DNA from: Eretmocerus hayati
Taxonomy: Eukaryota > Arthropoda > Insecta > Hymenoptera > Aphelinidae
Direction of reading: 5' to 3'
NCBI GenBank assembly: GCA_029851415.1
Contig: CM056741.1
Location: forward strand, 176,497,021-176,561,020
DNA length: 64,000 nucleotides
Shown here one piece after another: positions 10,500 to 23,593 of the stretch. Position numbers and translations under genes: made by a program. The notes beneath the pieces were generated by a model that saw only the letters and a program-made list of their open reading frames with translations, was not told the origin of the DNA and ran no database searches. Within the stretch, counting starts at the first letter, position 1. The number at the start of each line of letters is the position of its first letter.

Positions 10500-11430
10500 T
10501 TATAGCTAAAGACAAGCATCCTCGAGTGAATGCTAATTAAGTGCAACATCAATGCATCAATTACGCCGAGGACACAAGATCGAACGATTGAAAATGAGAC
10601 CTCGCCATGACTATTATACGCAGACGATTATCCAACACTGCAAAGATCACTATCAAAACGAGATACTCAAACAAGTATCACATCTTCCATTTCAAAGTAT
10701 ATGGTCTCTCTAATCCAATTCTTGTATATTCACAATAAAACCATCAGGATCTTCTTCCTGATGCTCTGTCTCTCTATTAACCGACCACACGAAATCACAA
10801 TCATCCAATCTACTAGCCTACAGAACACTCTATGGACCACATGCGTTTCTAAAAAACCATTACGGAAGACATCATCAGCAATCAGACCGCGTAACTTCTT
10901 CTCGAAGTAACTGCACAAACAACATAACCTAAGCATCATAATCACCGTGGACTTGAAATATTTACCATGCACATGACAATACCACGAAATATGGCTATAC
11001 GCGTAGATTAGTAGCAAAATACACGTGGGCCTTATATTCTATTATTATATGGACATCCCGTTGGGTGTTCTCCATAACACCAATGTATAATAATACGTGG
11101 GTGTGGCACATACACACATTTAACTAACAACAAATGTATATAGATGTATGTACAGTTGCGAAACGTATCAAAAGAGCGTAATAATCGCCAGAGGCGCGTA
11201 GGCGCGAGTATTACTGAAAAAGGACGCATGGTTAGTATATATGATCGCCTCTCTGGTGCGTGGAAGCAAGTTTTTTTTTGGATTACGAGAGACTCTCTCT
11301 TACTGTGTGTTATAACATGTGTATAATACATATGAGTGCAAGTATACACATGCAAAACGAGGATGATGCTAAAAAGAATGGTACATATAGGAGGAGGTTC
11401 GTCACAAGGTGAGGTGAGGCCTTTATATGG
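10500..11430. other. No gene recognised
   Basis: The stretch is AT-rich and holds only short overlapping open frames on both strands. No splice-bounded coding segment, inverted repeat or RNA gene could be supported. Confidence 0.4.
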
Positions 11431-11434
11431 CCTG

Positions 11435-14400
11435 GGGCTTGATTTTAAAATTACGACACTTGCAAATGCAGCAAGCTTACGCGCGCACCTATCGCCAAGT
11501 GTCTAGTCTTTGCGGCGGTTCCGCCGGTCCACCCGTTCCTTCCCATTCGGTGTGGTGTGAGGTTAGTCCTTCGGTAAATAAGACTAAGGCAGATTACAGA
11601 CTTCTCTCTTCTCTGTACTTAATTGAAAAATACATCAATTAATTGAGTCTTTCCTCGATAATGAGTTTTGGATAACCCAACTCTCCACAGCAGCAGAAGA
11701 TGCATTTTTTTTATGCAAACCCTCACAAAACACAAGCACATATGGTCCTACGATCATGATCTGAGTGTTTCGTAGGGAGCCAGAGAGATACATAACATCT
11801 GGCTCGAATAATAATAATCTGGAATTTAAAGTGATGTTCATGAGTGCAGGTGTTACACAATACATTCATGATGATGTCAGATAATAGTGTTAACTTATTA
11901 TAGTGTTGACAGATAGCGCTAGATTTTGTGTGAAAAACTTTTTTGAGTTAAATTCTGTTCATCTCATAACAGCAAACATATTGTAGATTTTAATCCTACG
12001 ATGCAAGCTTACTTGTATTTTGACTAAGGATATTTCACCCTCTTTCTGTCATCTAGGTAGAATTAGGTCTTAACAATCAGACAATACCACCACCGATGAA
12101 AAAATTAAATGTACACACATCAGATTATGATCTCCATCAGTAAAATTGATGAATAAAATGAAGACCTCCTCTACGCGAGCCTTACTTTTGAGAATCAGAG
12201 TCTATTGTGCATGATGAAATTTTTTTGTCCTGAAAATAAGAACCTATAGCGTGTATTCATTCCAGATAAGCATCCAAATGTGGAGGTTTGGAGACTATAA
12301 TAGAATGTTGAGAGAACTGAGTTAATATCAATTATTGGAGGAATTAAAGCATTTTGACTGTGTTGTCATCCCAACAGTGGGCATGGTCAGAAAGTCATAT
12401 GATGAGTTCTGATTAATGCCATGGGACAAGATTCTAGGTTTTGCGCATCAAACTGAGAAAGTGTATGTATCTAAATGGTTTGGGATACCAGTCATAAGAA
12501 TATGGGTTACGCTCTAATCAGATTTAGAAGGTCAAATTAGTAGTGGGCTATACCATTTGGATACTCAATATGGGTTATCTCAATATATTTCAATTCTTGG
12601 AAGGAAAATCTTCAAGATACCAACAAAAATAAAAAATACAAGTAGCTCCTAACAGCTTGAGTATCCAAATAGTATATCCAAATAGTATAGTTCACTACCA
12701 ATTAGACCTTCTAAATCTGACTAGAGCGTAACCCATTCTTATTGACTAGTATCCCTAAACATTTAGATACGTACACTTTCTCAGTTTGATGCGCAAAACG
12801 TAGAATCTTGTCCCATGGCATTAATCAGAACTCATCATATGACTTTCTGACCATGCCCACTGTTGGGATGACAACACAGCCAAAATGCTTTAATTCCTCC
12901 AATAATTGATAATAACTCAATTCTTTCAACATTCTATTATAGTCTCCAAACCTCCACATTTGTATGCACATCAGGAATGAATACACGCTATAGGTTCTTA
13001 TTTTCAGGACAAAAAAATTTCATCATGCACAATAGACTCTGATTCTCAAAAGTAAGGCTCGCGTAGAGGAGGTCTTCATTTTATTCATCAATTTTACTGA
13101 TGGAGATCATAATCTGATGTGTGTACATTTAATTTTTTCATCGGTGGTGGTATTGTCTGATTGTTAAGACCTAATTCTACCTAGATGACAGAAAGAGGGT
13201 GAAATATCCTTAGTCAAAATACAAGTAAGCTTGCATCGTAGGATTAAAATCTACAATATGTTTGCTGTTATGAGATGAACAGAATTTAACTCAAAAAAGT
13301 TTTTCACACAAAATCTAGCGCTATCTGTCAACACTATAATAAGTTAACACTATTATCTGACATCATCATGAATGTATTGTGTAACACCTGCACTCATGAA
13401 CATCACTTTAAATTCCAGATTATTATTATTTGAGCCTGATGTTATGTATCTCTCTGGCTCCCTACGAAACACTCAGATCATGATCGTAGGACCATATGTG
13501 CATGTGTTTTGTGAGGGTTTGCATAAAAAAAAATGCATCTTCTGCTGCTGTGGAGAGTTGAGTTATCCATAACTCATTATCGAGGAAAGACTCAATTGAT
13601 GTATTTTTCAATTCAGTACAGAGAAGAGAGAAGTCTGTAATCTGCCTTAGTCTTATTTACCGAAGGACTATCCTAACACCACACCGAATGGGATGGAACG
13701 GGTGGACCGGCAGAACCGCCGCAAAGACTAGACACATCGCCAAGTGTCTTGTCTTTGCGGCGGTTCCGCCGGTCCACCCGTTCCTTCCCATTCGGTGTGG
13801 TGTGAGGTTAGTCCTTCGGTAAATAAGACTAAGGCAGATTACAGACTTCTCTCTTCTCTGTACTTAATTGAAAAATACATCAATTGATTGAGTCTTTCCT
13901 CGATAATGAGTTATGGATAACTCAACTCTCCACAGCAGCAGAAGATGCATTTTTTTTTATGCAAACCCTCACAAAACACATGCACATATGGTCCTACGAT
14001 CATGATCTGAGTGTTTCGTAGGGAGCCAGAGAGATACATAACATCAGGCTCGAATAATAATAATCTGGAATTTAAAGTGATGTTCATGAGTGCAGGTGTT
14101 ACACAATACATTCATGATGATGTCAGATAATAGTGTTAACTTATTATAGTGTTGACAGATAGCGCTAGATTTTGTGTGAAAAACTTTTTTGAGATAAATT
14201 CTGTTCATCTCATAACAGCAAACATATTGTAGATTTTAATCCTACGATGCAAGCTTACTTGTATTTTTACTAAGGATATTTCACCCTCTTTCTGTCATCT
14301 AGGTAGAATTAGGTCTTAACAATCAGACATTACCACCACCGATGGAAAAATTAAATGTACACACATCAGATTATGATCTCCATCAGTAAAATTGATGAGT

Positions 14401-16050
14401 AACATGAAGACCTCCTCTACGCGAGTCTTACTTTTGAGAATCAGAGTCTATTGTGCATGATGAAATTTTTTTGTGCTGAAAATAAGAACCTATAGCGTGT
14501 ATTCATTCCAGATGTGCATCCAAATGTGGAGGTTTGGAGACTATAATAGAATGTTGAGAGAATTGAGTTATTATCAATTATTGGAGGAATTAAAGCATTT
14601 TGACTGTGTTGTCATCCCAACAGTGGGCATGGTCAGAAAGTCATATGATGAGTTCTGATTAATGCCATGGGACAAGATTCTAGGTTTTGCGCATCAAACT
14701 GAGAAAGTGTACGTATCTAAATGTTTAGGGGTACTAGTCAATAAGAATGGGTTACGCTCTAGTCAGATTTAGAAGGTCTAATTGGTAGTGAACTATACTA
14801 TTTGGATATACTATTTGGATACTCAAGCTGTTAGGAGCTACTTGTATTTTTTATTTTTGTTGGTATCTTGAAGATTTTTCTTCCAAGAATTGAAATATAT
14901 TGAGATAACCCATATTGAGTATCCAAATAGTATAGCCCACTACTAATTTGACCTTCTAAATCTCATTAGAGCGTAACCCATATTCTTATGACTGGTATTC
15001 CAAAACATTTAGATTCATACACTTTCTCAGTTTGATGCGCAAAACCTAGAATCTTGTCCTATGGCATTAATCAGAACTCATCATATGACTTTCTGACCAT
15101 GCCCACTGTTGGGATGACAACACAGTCAAAATGCTTTAATTCCTCCAATAATTGATAATAACTCAATTCTCTCAACATTCTATTATAGTCTCCAAACCTC
15201 CATATTTGGATGCACATCTGGAATGAATACACGCTATAGGTTCTTATTTTCAGCACAAAAAAATTTCATCATGCACAATAGACTCTGATTCTCAAAAGTA
15301 AGGCTCGCGTAAAGGAGGTCTTCATTTTATTCATCAATTTTACTGATGGAGATCATAATCTGATGTGTGTACATTTAATTTTTTCATCGGTGGTGGTAAT
15401 GTCTGATTGTTAAGACCTAATTCTACCTAGATGACAGAAAGAGGGTGAAATATCCTTAGTAAAAATACAAGTAAGCTTGCATCGTAGGATTAAAATCTAC
15501 AATATGTTTGCTGTTATGAGATGAACAGAATTTAACTCAAAAAAGTTTTTCACACAAAATCTAGCGCTATCTGTCAACACTATAATAAGTTAACACTATT
15601 ATCTGACATCATCATGAATGTATTGTGTAACACCTGCACTCATGAACATCACTTTAAATTCCAGATTATTATTATTCGAGCCTGATGTTATGTATCTCTC
15701 TGGCTCCCTACGAAACACTCAGATCATGATCGTAGGACCATATGTGCATGTGTTTTGTGAGGGTTTGCATAAAAAAAAAATGCATCTTCTGCTGCTGTGG
15801 AGAGTTGAGTTATCCATAACTCATTATCGAGGAAAGACTCAATTGATGTATTTTTCAATTAAGTCCAGAGAAGAGAGAATTAGTCTGTAATCTGCCCTAG
15901 TCTCAATTTACCGAAGGACTAACCTAACACCACACCGAATGGGAAGGAACGGGTGGACCGGCAGAACCGCCGCAAAGACTAGACACTTGGCGATAGGTGC
16001 GCGCGTAAGCTTGCTGCATTTGCAAGTGTCGTAATTTTAAAATCAAGCCC
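11435..16050. mobile_element. 4.6-kb inverted dimer of a foldback element (four alternating arms)
   Basis: The ends gggcttgattttaaaatt and aattttaaaatcaagccc are inverted for about 65 bp and flanked by CTG at 11432-11434 and 16051-16053. A 3-bp CWG target fits some PIF/Harbinger elements. Inside, four arms of about 1.1 kb alternate in orientation: left 11500-12570, right 12657-13737, left 13745-14820, right 14900-15980. Local centres lie near 12618 and 14864, the global centre near 13742. The two loops are reverse complements of each other. Arm identity looks about 97%. The same short ORFs recur in each arm, but none matches a transposase I recognise. Confidence 0.75.
13720..13765. repeat. 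Central junction of the foldback dimer
   Basis: Here the right arm of unit 1 abuts the left arm of unit 2 (gactagacac, then atcgccaagtgtc). The outer 65 bp of terminal repeat present at 11435 and 16050 is missing, and a few bases at the symmetry axis are lost. This is what trimming of a hairpin centre would leave. Confidence 0.6.
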
Positions 16051-16053
16051 CTG

Positions 16054-17940
16054 GGAAAAATGCGCCAGAGTAAGTTTGTAAAAGCGCCAAGAGATTTCGT
16101 ATGCGGACCAAGTTCACGAGCTATCTGGGTTTGTAGAATCGCTATGCGGAGGTCGAGTGGTATCTTGAATTTTTAACGGTCTTGTGGATTTCTTTTAGAT
16201 GTGAATGCGAGTTTTGTGCGAATTCTTGTAAATTCTATTGTAGAATCTAGTGGGTTGCTTGCTCGGTTCCTCGTCAAATTTCATACTTTATTCGACACTG
16301 TAAACTTTGAAATTTATTACCTGATATTTCACATACCAGTAGATAAACTTTCTTTAGATTCTTTTTCCCTTTGTAGAAAGTTAGAAATGCGTAAAAATGC
16401 CAGCATCAAAGATAAACCATTCCAAACATTCAATTGCTTCATAAGTATGACCAATGAGAGTACATTGAAAGACATTGGAGCAGTTTATCAAGTAGACCGT
16501 TGGAAGCATTCGTCTTAGTTCTGGGAGCACATTATGTTCTATTTTTATGACAAATGTTGGATAAATTACTATAATTGCTAATATGCTCAACGAGTGAAAT
16601 AGAAACGTTGAATGTTTCTTTTTGTCCAATTTACTCAGAGCAAAGGACCAAAGACAGAGGGATTTGTCAAAAAATTCCTCAAAAAATTTTAGTTTTTGCT
16701 CAACCAAATGATGGTTTAGCTATCACTTGTATAATTTTGAACAGAATCACCATTAATTTATCTTGCAAAATCTCTTTGATCATATTCCATGATTGTACAT
16801 TAGTTTTGTAACAGAAAGGACATTCTTAGCAGTTAGCGTTGACCATCCAGAAGTTATAAGAGCGAGTGGCAGAACGGCAGTACAACATGCAATTATCCAA
16901 ATATAAATCCCAGATCAATCTGAACATCTTTGATATAACGAGTTTTTCCATTATTTTGTTCTTGTTAACCATCAATCAAAAATGATTTAGCTCGATTGAA
17001 ACTCGACATAACAAGGCTCGAACCAGGCGATAACTGTAGGGAAACCCAATGACTATTGATGATAAAATTAATAAAAGTGAACTGAGATTCTCACAAATGA
17101 ATTTGGAATCCTCTCTGAAAGTAGTCCCAACAAAATTGGTAAATTTGAGCCATCCATAAATCATCCAAAATGAGAATCAATTACCTCTTCAAAATAATGG
17201 GAGGTTCTTGATTGCTCCCTCAAAAGTTACTTTTTTACTCTATATTCGTCGTTCCTTTTTCGCACATCCCTGTGCACAAACTGTTAACGCTTACAAGCGA
17301 CTATTATAGTAATGGCTTGTAATTCTGTACGTCGTCGGATCCACTCTTACCCGTAATTTAGGCGCGTAATCTTGCGGCACGTTAGTTTTGTTTTTTTTTC
17401 TCTTCACTATAAGGCCGAATTTCGCCAAGCTCTAAACACTATAAATGAAATCAAGCACATACAGTGTGAAAGCAACTGGTAATTGAGAGCACGCTTAATT
17501 CAATGGTTGCAAAGTCAACAGTAGTAGAATGAAGTGATGAAAGTTCACTAAATGTAGATGAGGTAATTTGAAACGAAAAAATGAAAATAAGCGCATGATT
17601 TTCAGCACTTACGACATGAAGGACAAGTTGCAATCTGTATGATAGAATCAAAAGTTGATGAAGAGCGCACAAGAGGATGTGTGATGAACGAGTTGAATTT
17701 TAAGGAGCTATTTCATCATCAAATATCTCATTTTGATGTAAATTGCAAATCTAACATCTTTAGAGTGTTGTTCGTCTTCCCAAGTCGAAAAGTAATCGAA
17801 GGCTAACTTATTAGAAGAAGAAACATTATCTAGGGAATCTACGGGACATTTCCAGTCAGTTATACCTGTTTTTGTTTCTTTCTCTCAAATCTACTTATGA
17901 GCCCGTGTGCGCGAACATGGAAATCGAATCCTCCGATGCT
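16054..17940. other. No gene recognised
   Basis: Several open frames of 60-108 codons occur on both strands but overlap, have AT-driven composition and lack recognisable motifs. No palindrome or RNA gene was found. Confidence 0.4.
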
Positions 17941-17941
17941 T

Positions 17942-18115
17942 TTTTGGGACAATAAGACCCTCACAGATTACGTAAGGGAACAATTCGTGATTCTAAGATC
18001 CTCCCTCCCCCCTAGCAAGATTGCTTAAATGGAAAATTGCTCATGGGGTGGAAGAAAGTGGAAGACTCGCCCTCCCCCCTAAAATCCTTACATAATTTAT
18101 GGACGTGCCCCAAAA
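17942..18115. mobile_element. MITE with 'ataaattacgtaagg'-type inverted ends
   Basis: The left half (tttgggac, attacgtaagg, cctccctcccccct) and right half (cctcccccct, ccttacataatttatgg, gtgccccaaaa) are inverted copies. Ends that spell 'ggacgtgcccc' next to 'ccataaattacgtaagg' are common among insect MITEs. No certain target duplication. Confidence 0.55.
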
Positions 18116-18335
18116 GGAGGAGTACAAATTATTTGTAAAAGATGCTTTTTTTGTGAAAGATGAAAAATAGGCGGGAAACAGGTTACTTATCATCCAAAAA
18201 GTACTCTATCAAGAACGCTCAAAACCTACTGAAATAACCATTGGAGTCTTCAAAATATATCTTCAGAGTTTCATATGGATTGGTTGAAAAGTTGGAGAAA
18301 TATTGGTTAAAACGTTGTAGAAATTTAGTGTTCCG

Positions 18336-18818
18336 ACCGACACAGTTGGTGGGATCGCTGAGTGTTAGCTCGGCCGATCATCGAAGTTAAGCATCGTTGG
18401 GCACGGTTAGTACTTGGATGGGTGACCACCCATCTCGGTCTAACCAACCTCGACTTGCTGACTTTTCTGATCGATTAGTTGACACTTACACCTCAGCAAC
18501 GTGAGCGGGAGGCACGAAATGTTACGATTGCGATGTTCATGGTTACGAAATGTGGCATGAGCACCTCAAGGGTAGCATGATAAATGTACCGAAATCTCCG
18601 GAGCAGGTTTTACCCCTTTCGGTAGTTTTCCCTCGCTCCACGGGCATGAATCCCGGGCAAATGCGGAGAGAATTAGGTTAGGGTGTGAGTGGTTGGATCT
18701 CAAAACTCGCCACGATAAAAACACGAAATGTTAAACCCATGAGATCCGCCCCGGTTGTAATAGTCTATTGGCTGAAGACGACCCTTGAACACACGAAAAA
18801 AAAAAAAAAAAAAAAATG
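18336..18818 (+). mobile_element. 5S rRNA-derived SINE (SINE3 type)
   Basis: About 90 bp at the 5' end resemble 5S rRNA: 'cgatcatcgaagttaagcat' covers the A-box region, followed by 'ggttagtacttggatggg' (intermediate element) and 'tgaccacc' (C box). A body of about 360 bp unrelated to 5S follows, ending in about 23 A residues (18796-18816). An exact 10-bp duplication, tagtgttccg, flanks it at 18326-18335 and 18819-18828. Together these mark a retroposed pol III transcript rather than a 5S gene. The 3' part (taatagtctattggctgaag) may derive from the partner LINE, which I cannot identify. The low tail decay suggests a recent insertion. Confidence 0.85.
18360..18440 (+). ncRNA. 5S rRNA-like head with internal pol III promoter
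   Basis: The A box, intermediate element and C box are in 5S order and spacing, so TFIIIA/pol III could transcribe the SINE. A 5S gene would end in a T run soon after the 3' strand of helix I. Instead the sequence continues into the SINE body, so this is not a functional 5S gene. Confidence 0.7.
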
Positions 18819-18828
18819 TAGTGTTCCG

Positions 18829-20150
18829 TAGGTAGCAATGATATGGTGGTTTTCTATGTCCCTCGATATACTAGCTTATTTTCCCATCGAAGCAAAATTC
18901 TAGCAAAATTCCTCAAAAATCAGTATCAGTTGAGGACCTCGAAGCGGCTCCATGATGTATACTTGGCAGCTTATTATTTCGCTTCGAGAAAGCAGTGTAC
19001 TAATCTCTTCTAGCAGCGTATTTTTATTTTATTTTTTTTTCTCAAATCGGTTCACGACCACGTGCGTGAAAAAATGCCGTGTTAAAAGCATGACGTGAAG
19101 TTTCGCCAATACGAATGCAAAATCAACTGTACAAATGAATTACATGAAAATAGTATTATTACAAAATCGAATGGTGTTACGCATGACTATTGCCGCACTA
19201 AATTGCCACCAGATGCTGCTCTGTACACTATCAATTAATTTCTCGCCTCGGGGCCATATAACACCTTTCCAGTTTACATCCAAGTATATTCACCAACACG
19301 CAATATTCAAAGTGTCACAGTAACTTTGCATTCCAAATACATTGATTCGACTGATAATTTACGATCGTCCAACTGTGCGCATGTCTATGTATATATATAT
19401 GTATATATAAGTATATGTATACAGGCGACAAAAGCCATTTCCCTCAATCTGCCTCTTGTAATTACACCTCTGTCCTAACCTCTGTGTGTGTGTGTGTGTG
19501 TGTATTATGTGTGTGTATGAAGATCAAGAATTGTAGAACCGGTACTTTTGCATCGGTGTCTATCATAGCATTCGTACTACAACTCATAAACTTAATCCAT
19601 CATCTCCCGTTGAACCTATATAGATTGCGTATACACGCCCTGGGGCTCCTCTATCTCCTAGATATATACACCTAAAAAAAAATCTTTGTAATCGGTATAC
19701 CGCCACCAACGTCATCGAGTAATCGAGAAACTCACCATGCATTTCTTTAGATCATCTTAGCTTTAAAGGTAAGATATATAGGTATGTATACTACTACACC
19801 GAAATCGATACTGATCGAATTGTCCAATCGAATTAACTCTTTGGTTAAAGCAATAATCTCATCTAACCTATAAAATCAGCATCCAAATGAGACCGCTCCC
19901 TCTATTGGTCTTTTGCAGTAGCATAATAAGCACTAACCCATACATATTGTGATAGTGTAGCATCAATGTACATACATAGAAGAGGATCGATACATTTTTT
20001 CTCATTAGGCACTACATGCCTATATACACTTTTGAGTGCATAGAGTATGAGATAGATAGAGAGAGAGAGAGAAAGCATGGAAATGTAATTGTGCTGAAGG
20101 GATTTGCGGATGATCTGCGGTAGGTGAATAGCACACACTGTATATAGATA
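18829..20150. other. Non-coding stretch with a GT microsatellite
   Basis: A (GT)n run lies at 19483-19518 with an interruption, and AT-rich TATA repeats lie near 19390-19425. Short open frames are not convincing. Confidence 0.5.
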
Positions 20151-22448
20151 ACTTTAATATAATAAACGTGAAAAAAAAATTGCGGGAAGGTCAACGAGAG
20201 CCCATTCCTGGGATCGGCATAGTAGGGGTAAGTTGAGTACACTTACCTTATTTCTACACCATTATTTTTCTTGAAACATAGAAAGACGTATACCCATTGT
20301 TCGAAGTACTGGGGAACTGACCAAAATGACATATTTGTAGAAGAAACTATCCGGAAATTTTTGGCCCCGGAAGAACCGTCCTTAAGTTTTCGGCTGAAGG
20401 AAATTGTTTGAGATTTCTGGTGTAAAGACACTATCCAGATTATCTTGGCTTGATGAGAAACGTTCAAAATTATTTTGCGTGGAAAAAATGTCCAAAAATG
20501 TTTGGTCATAGATAAATTGTTGATATTTGTTCGATTATGAGAATTCTTGTATCGTCCCATTTACCGAGAATCTTTGGGAAATTCTTCCATGCTAGAGGTT
20601 TACGGGAAGTTGATTTCAAGCCAAAACTGAGATTTTCTTGCCAGTCTTACGTTTTGAAGAATTCACTCTTTATTCAGAGCCAACGAATATTGATGAGTAT
20701 GTTCTCACCAGAAAATCTCTGGAAAAGAAGATATCATCATCTTGCTGATTTTGGATACATTCACTCATTTTGAGTGTTTTCTTTCATTTAGCCTCGGTCA
20801 AATTTCATACCTTAGAAATACACCTCAAAGAGGTAAAGCTTTTGAAAGTATGATGAGATCCTCTCACAAACTTTAATTGGTGCTGTGTATCTCAAATTTG
20901 GTGAAAACGATATGTCTACTGTGGCGAATTCATGGCAAAGAAAGAATTGATATCCAAAAAAGTTTTCAAGCATGGGATGGATCCATATGGTCACTCATCG
21001 TGATTTGATGCAATCAAAATTGTCAAACTCCGAGCAACGAACGCGGTGAAATCCAAGATGGGTCTCAAGTATGTGATTGGACCTGTCCGAAATTTTCTCG
21101 CCATGTACTACTGCAAGTGATCGAAATTAATCCGTCTCAAGGGAGAAATTGGGACTGTTGGGAAGGAAGGTGGCCTCACCGTGAGGGGCCGCTAACGGAG
21201 AAATAATCATCGAAAATAATTTCGTCAAGAAAAATGGTTACCTCGACAACTTTCTCTACAACTTACAAAATAGAATTATATCGTGGAAGATGGAATCCAT
21301 TATCCATTATCGCTCCAAATTCTAGCTCTGCAGATAAGATCGAGGCTGGTGCATAACGTGATGATTTTTCTTGACGAAATTATTTTCGATGATTATTTCT
21401 CCGTTAGCGGCCCCTCACGGTGAGGCCACCTTCCTTCCCAACAGTCCCAATTTCTCCCTTGAGACGGATTAATTTCGATCACTTGCAGTAGTACATGGCG
21501 AGAAAATTTCGGACAGGTCCAATCACATACTTGAGACCCATCTTGGATTTCACCGCGTTCGTTGCTCGGAGTTTGACAATTTTGATTGCATCAAATCACG
21601 ATGAGTGACCATATGGATCCATCCCATGCTTGAAAACTTTTTTGGATATCAATTCTTTCTTTGCCATGAATTCGCCACAGTAGACATATCGTTTTCACCA
21701 AATTTGAGATACACAGCACCAATTAAAGTTTGTGAGAGGATCTCATCATACTTTCAAAAGCTTTACCTCTTTGAGGTGTATTTCTAAGGTATGAAATTTG
21801 ACCGAGGCTAAATGAAAGAAAACACTCAAAATGAGTGAATGTATCCAAAATCAGCAAGATGATGATATCTTCTTTTCCAGAGATTTTCTGGTGAGAACAT
21901 ACTCATCAATATTCGTTGGCTCTGAATAAAGAGTGAATTCTTCAAAACGTAAGACTGGCAAGAAAATCTCAGTTTTGGCTTGAAATCAACTTCCCGTAAA
22001 CCTCTAGCATGGAAGAATTTCCCAAAGATTCTCGGTAAATGGGACGATACAAGAATTCTCATAATCGAACAAATATCAACAATTTATCTATGACAAAACA
22101 TTTTTGGACATTTTTTCCACGCAAAATAATTTTGAACGTTTCTCATCAAGCCAAGATAATCTGGATAGTGTCTTTACACCAGAAATCTCAAACAATTTCC
22201 TTCAGCCGAAAACTTAAGGACGGTTCTTCCGGGGCCAAAAATTTCCGGATAGTTTCTTCTACAAATATGTCATTTTGGTCAGTTCCCCAGTACTTCGAAC
22301 AATGGGTATACGTCTTTCTATGTTTCAAGAAAAATAATGGTGTAGAAATAAGGTAAGTGTACTCAACTTACCCCTACTATGCCGATCCCAGGAATGGGCT
22401 CTCGTTGACCTTCCCGCAATTTTTTTTTCACGTTTATTATATTAAAGT
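20151..22448. repeat. Near-perfect palindrome: 1085-bp arms, 128-bp loop
   Basis: Positions pair so that left plus right equals 42599; the arms are 20151-21235 and 21364-22448, around a loop at 21236-21363. In the stretches compared, the only difference seen was 20504 (G) against 22095 (A). The outer 100 bp of each arm is the end of the MITE that is complete only on the right (22351-23113). So the duplicated segment contains a MITE end plus its neighbouring DNA. ORFs mirrored in the arms are not recognisable proteins. Confidence 0.9.
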
Positions 22449-23113
22449 ATGAGAAAATGAGTGGTTTAGGTCGACTCTGAATCATTTCTGCGTTCCCCAG
22501 AAAATTTCAAGTGATTTTTTAATTTATCGTGTTTGCACAGCTAAGAAATCACCGCTGAAATTGCATTCAGTAAAACCGACGTCAAAATTTTTGAGTTTGA
22601 CCAATCCCAACGTACCTTAGCGCATTCGATTCCTTGTTTCAAGACCTTAAAATTGCGTTTTCCAGAGTTGCAAAATTTTGACCCGTAGCTAAATGCTAAT
22701 TTATATGCAAAATACGGAGATGATTTGTAAAACAAGAAGGCCAACATCGGAGCATACTCAGAATGTGCCCGTGTGTTTATCCCGAAGGGCCGTGCAGTAC
22801 TCATGGCTTTTTTTCCTCTCAAATTATGTTCATCGCGTGAAAAGAGGTCGGAAATGGCGTTTCGGCCCGGCGAAAAGCTTCAAGAGTGAATGCACGGCGA
22901 TATAAGCGAATAAAACCGATTTATCGGCAGTTTACATCGTATTTTTGGGAAGATCAAGATGCTTAGCTCCAAATGATCAAAATTAGATTCATTTTAGCTT
23001 ATCTTCAACGTTTCTAAACAAGCTCCAAAATGATCTAAGGTGAAAAAAATGATGAGGTAGACTGAAGATTTCGAGACAATTGCTAATGGAGGCAAGTTGG
23101 TTACACTAACCTT
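22351..23113 (+). mobile_element. MITE with 'GTACCCAACTTGCCCC' ends, copy 1
   Basis: The left end aggtaagtgtactcaactta and right end ggcaagttggttacactaac are inverted. The interior matches the reverse complement of 56303-57137 over long ordered stretches (ccttagcgcattcgattcc, gtttcaagacctt). The first 98 bp also form the outer part of the palindrome at 20151-22448. Non-coding; superfamily unassigned. Confidence 0.6.
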
Positions 23114-23593
23114 CGTACATTTTGCACCGCGTTTATGATGTTGTAGCTCGAAATTGGGAAGCTCATGAACGAGGTGGGAATACCATTTTTTGCAACCTTG
23201 TAAGCATCCAAACATCGGAAAATTGCAAGAAATGATGATTTTTACTAAAAGTGAGTCGTGTTGTCATCTCCTATCTTATCAATTTCCGATGGTTTAAAAG
23301 TTGGAAAAAACGATCATAAAGGCACTGGGAAATATCCAAAAATGCACAATATACTTGTCATATATTGTCCATTGTCCCAAAACACACTACAGATAAGATC
23401 ACTCCTACTCTTTATTCTCGTTCAGTTGATAATACCTGCCCCTCCAAAAAACTTTTCGAAATTGTTGAAGACCTTTTTTTTTATAAGGTCCGCGTCCTGA
23501 ACTCCTGACAAGACGCTGCGAGGAGAGGTTTTGACGCCCCTGTTGGCTAGGAGAACTTATCCGAAGAAATTCCGCATGTTATGGGGGTCCTCG

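Noticed and set aside
11635..15890. Six recurring ORFs (60-90 codons) on alternating strands
   Set aside because: They repeat only because they lie in the four arms of the foldback dimer. No motif, start context or splice signals, and frames are broken differently between arms.
16201..16518. A 105-codon ORF right of the foldback dimer
   Set aside because: No family resemblance; an opposite-strand ORF of equal size overlaps it.
18345..18440. A functional 5S rRNA gene
   Set aside because: The sequence runs on past the 5S 3' end without a T-run terminator, ends in poly-A and has target duplications, so it is a SINE.
20243..22356. Mirrored 60-105-codon ORFs in the 20-22 kb palindrome
   Set aside because: Identical because the arms are identical; no recognisable domain, so recurrence is not evidence of coding.
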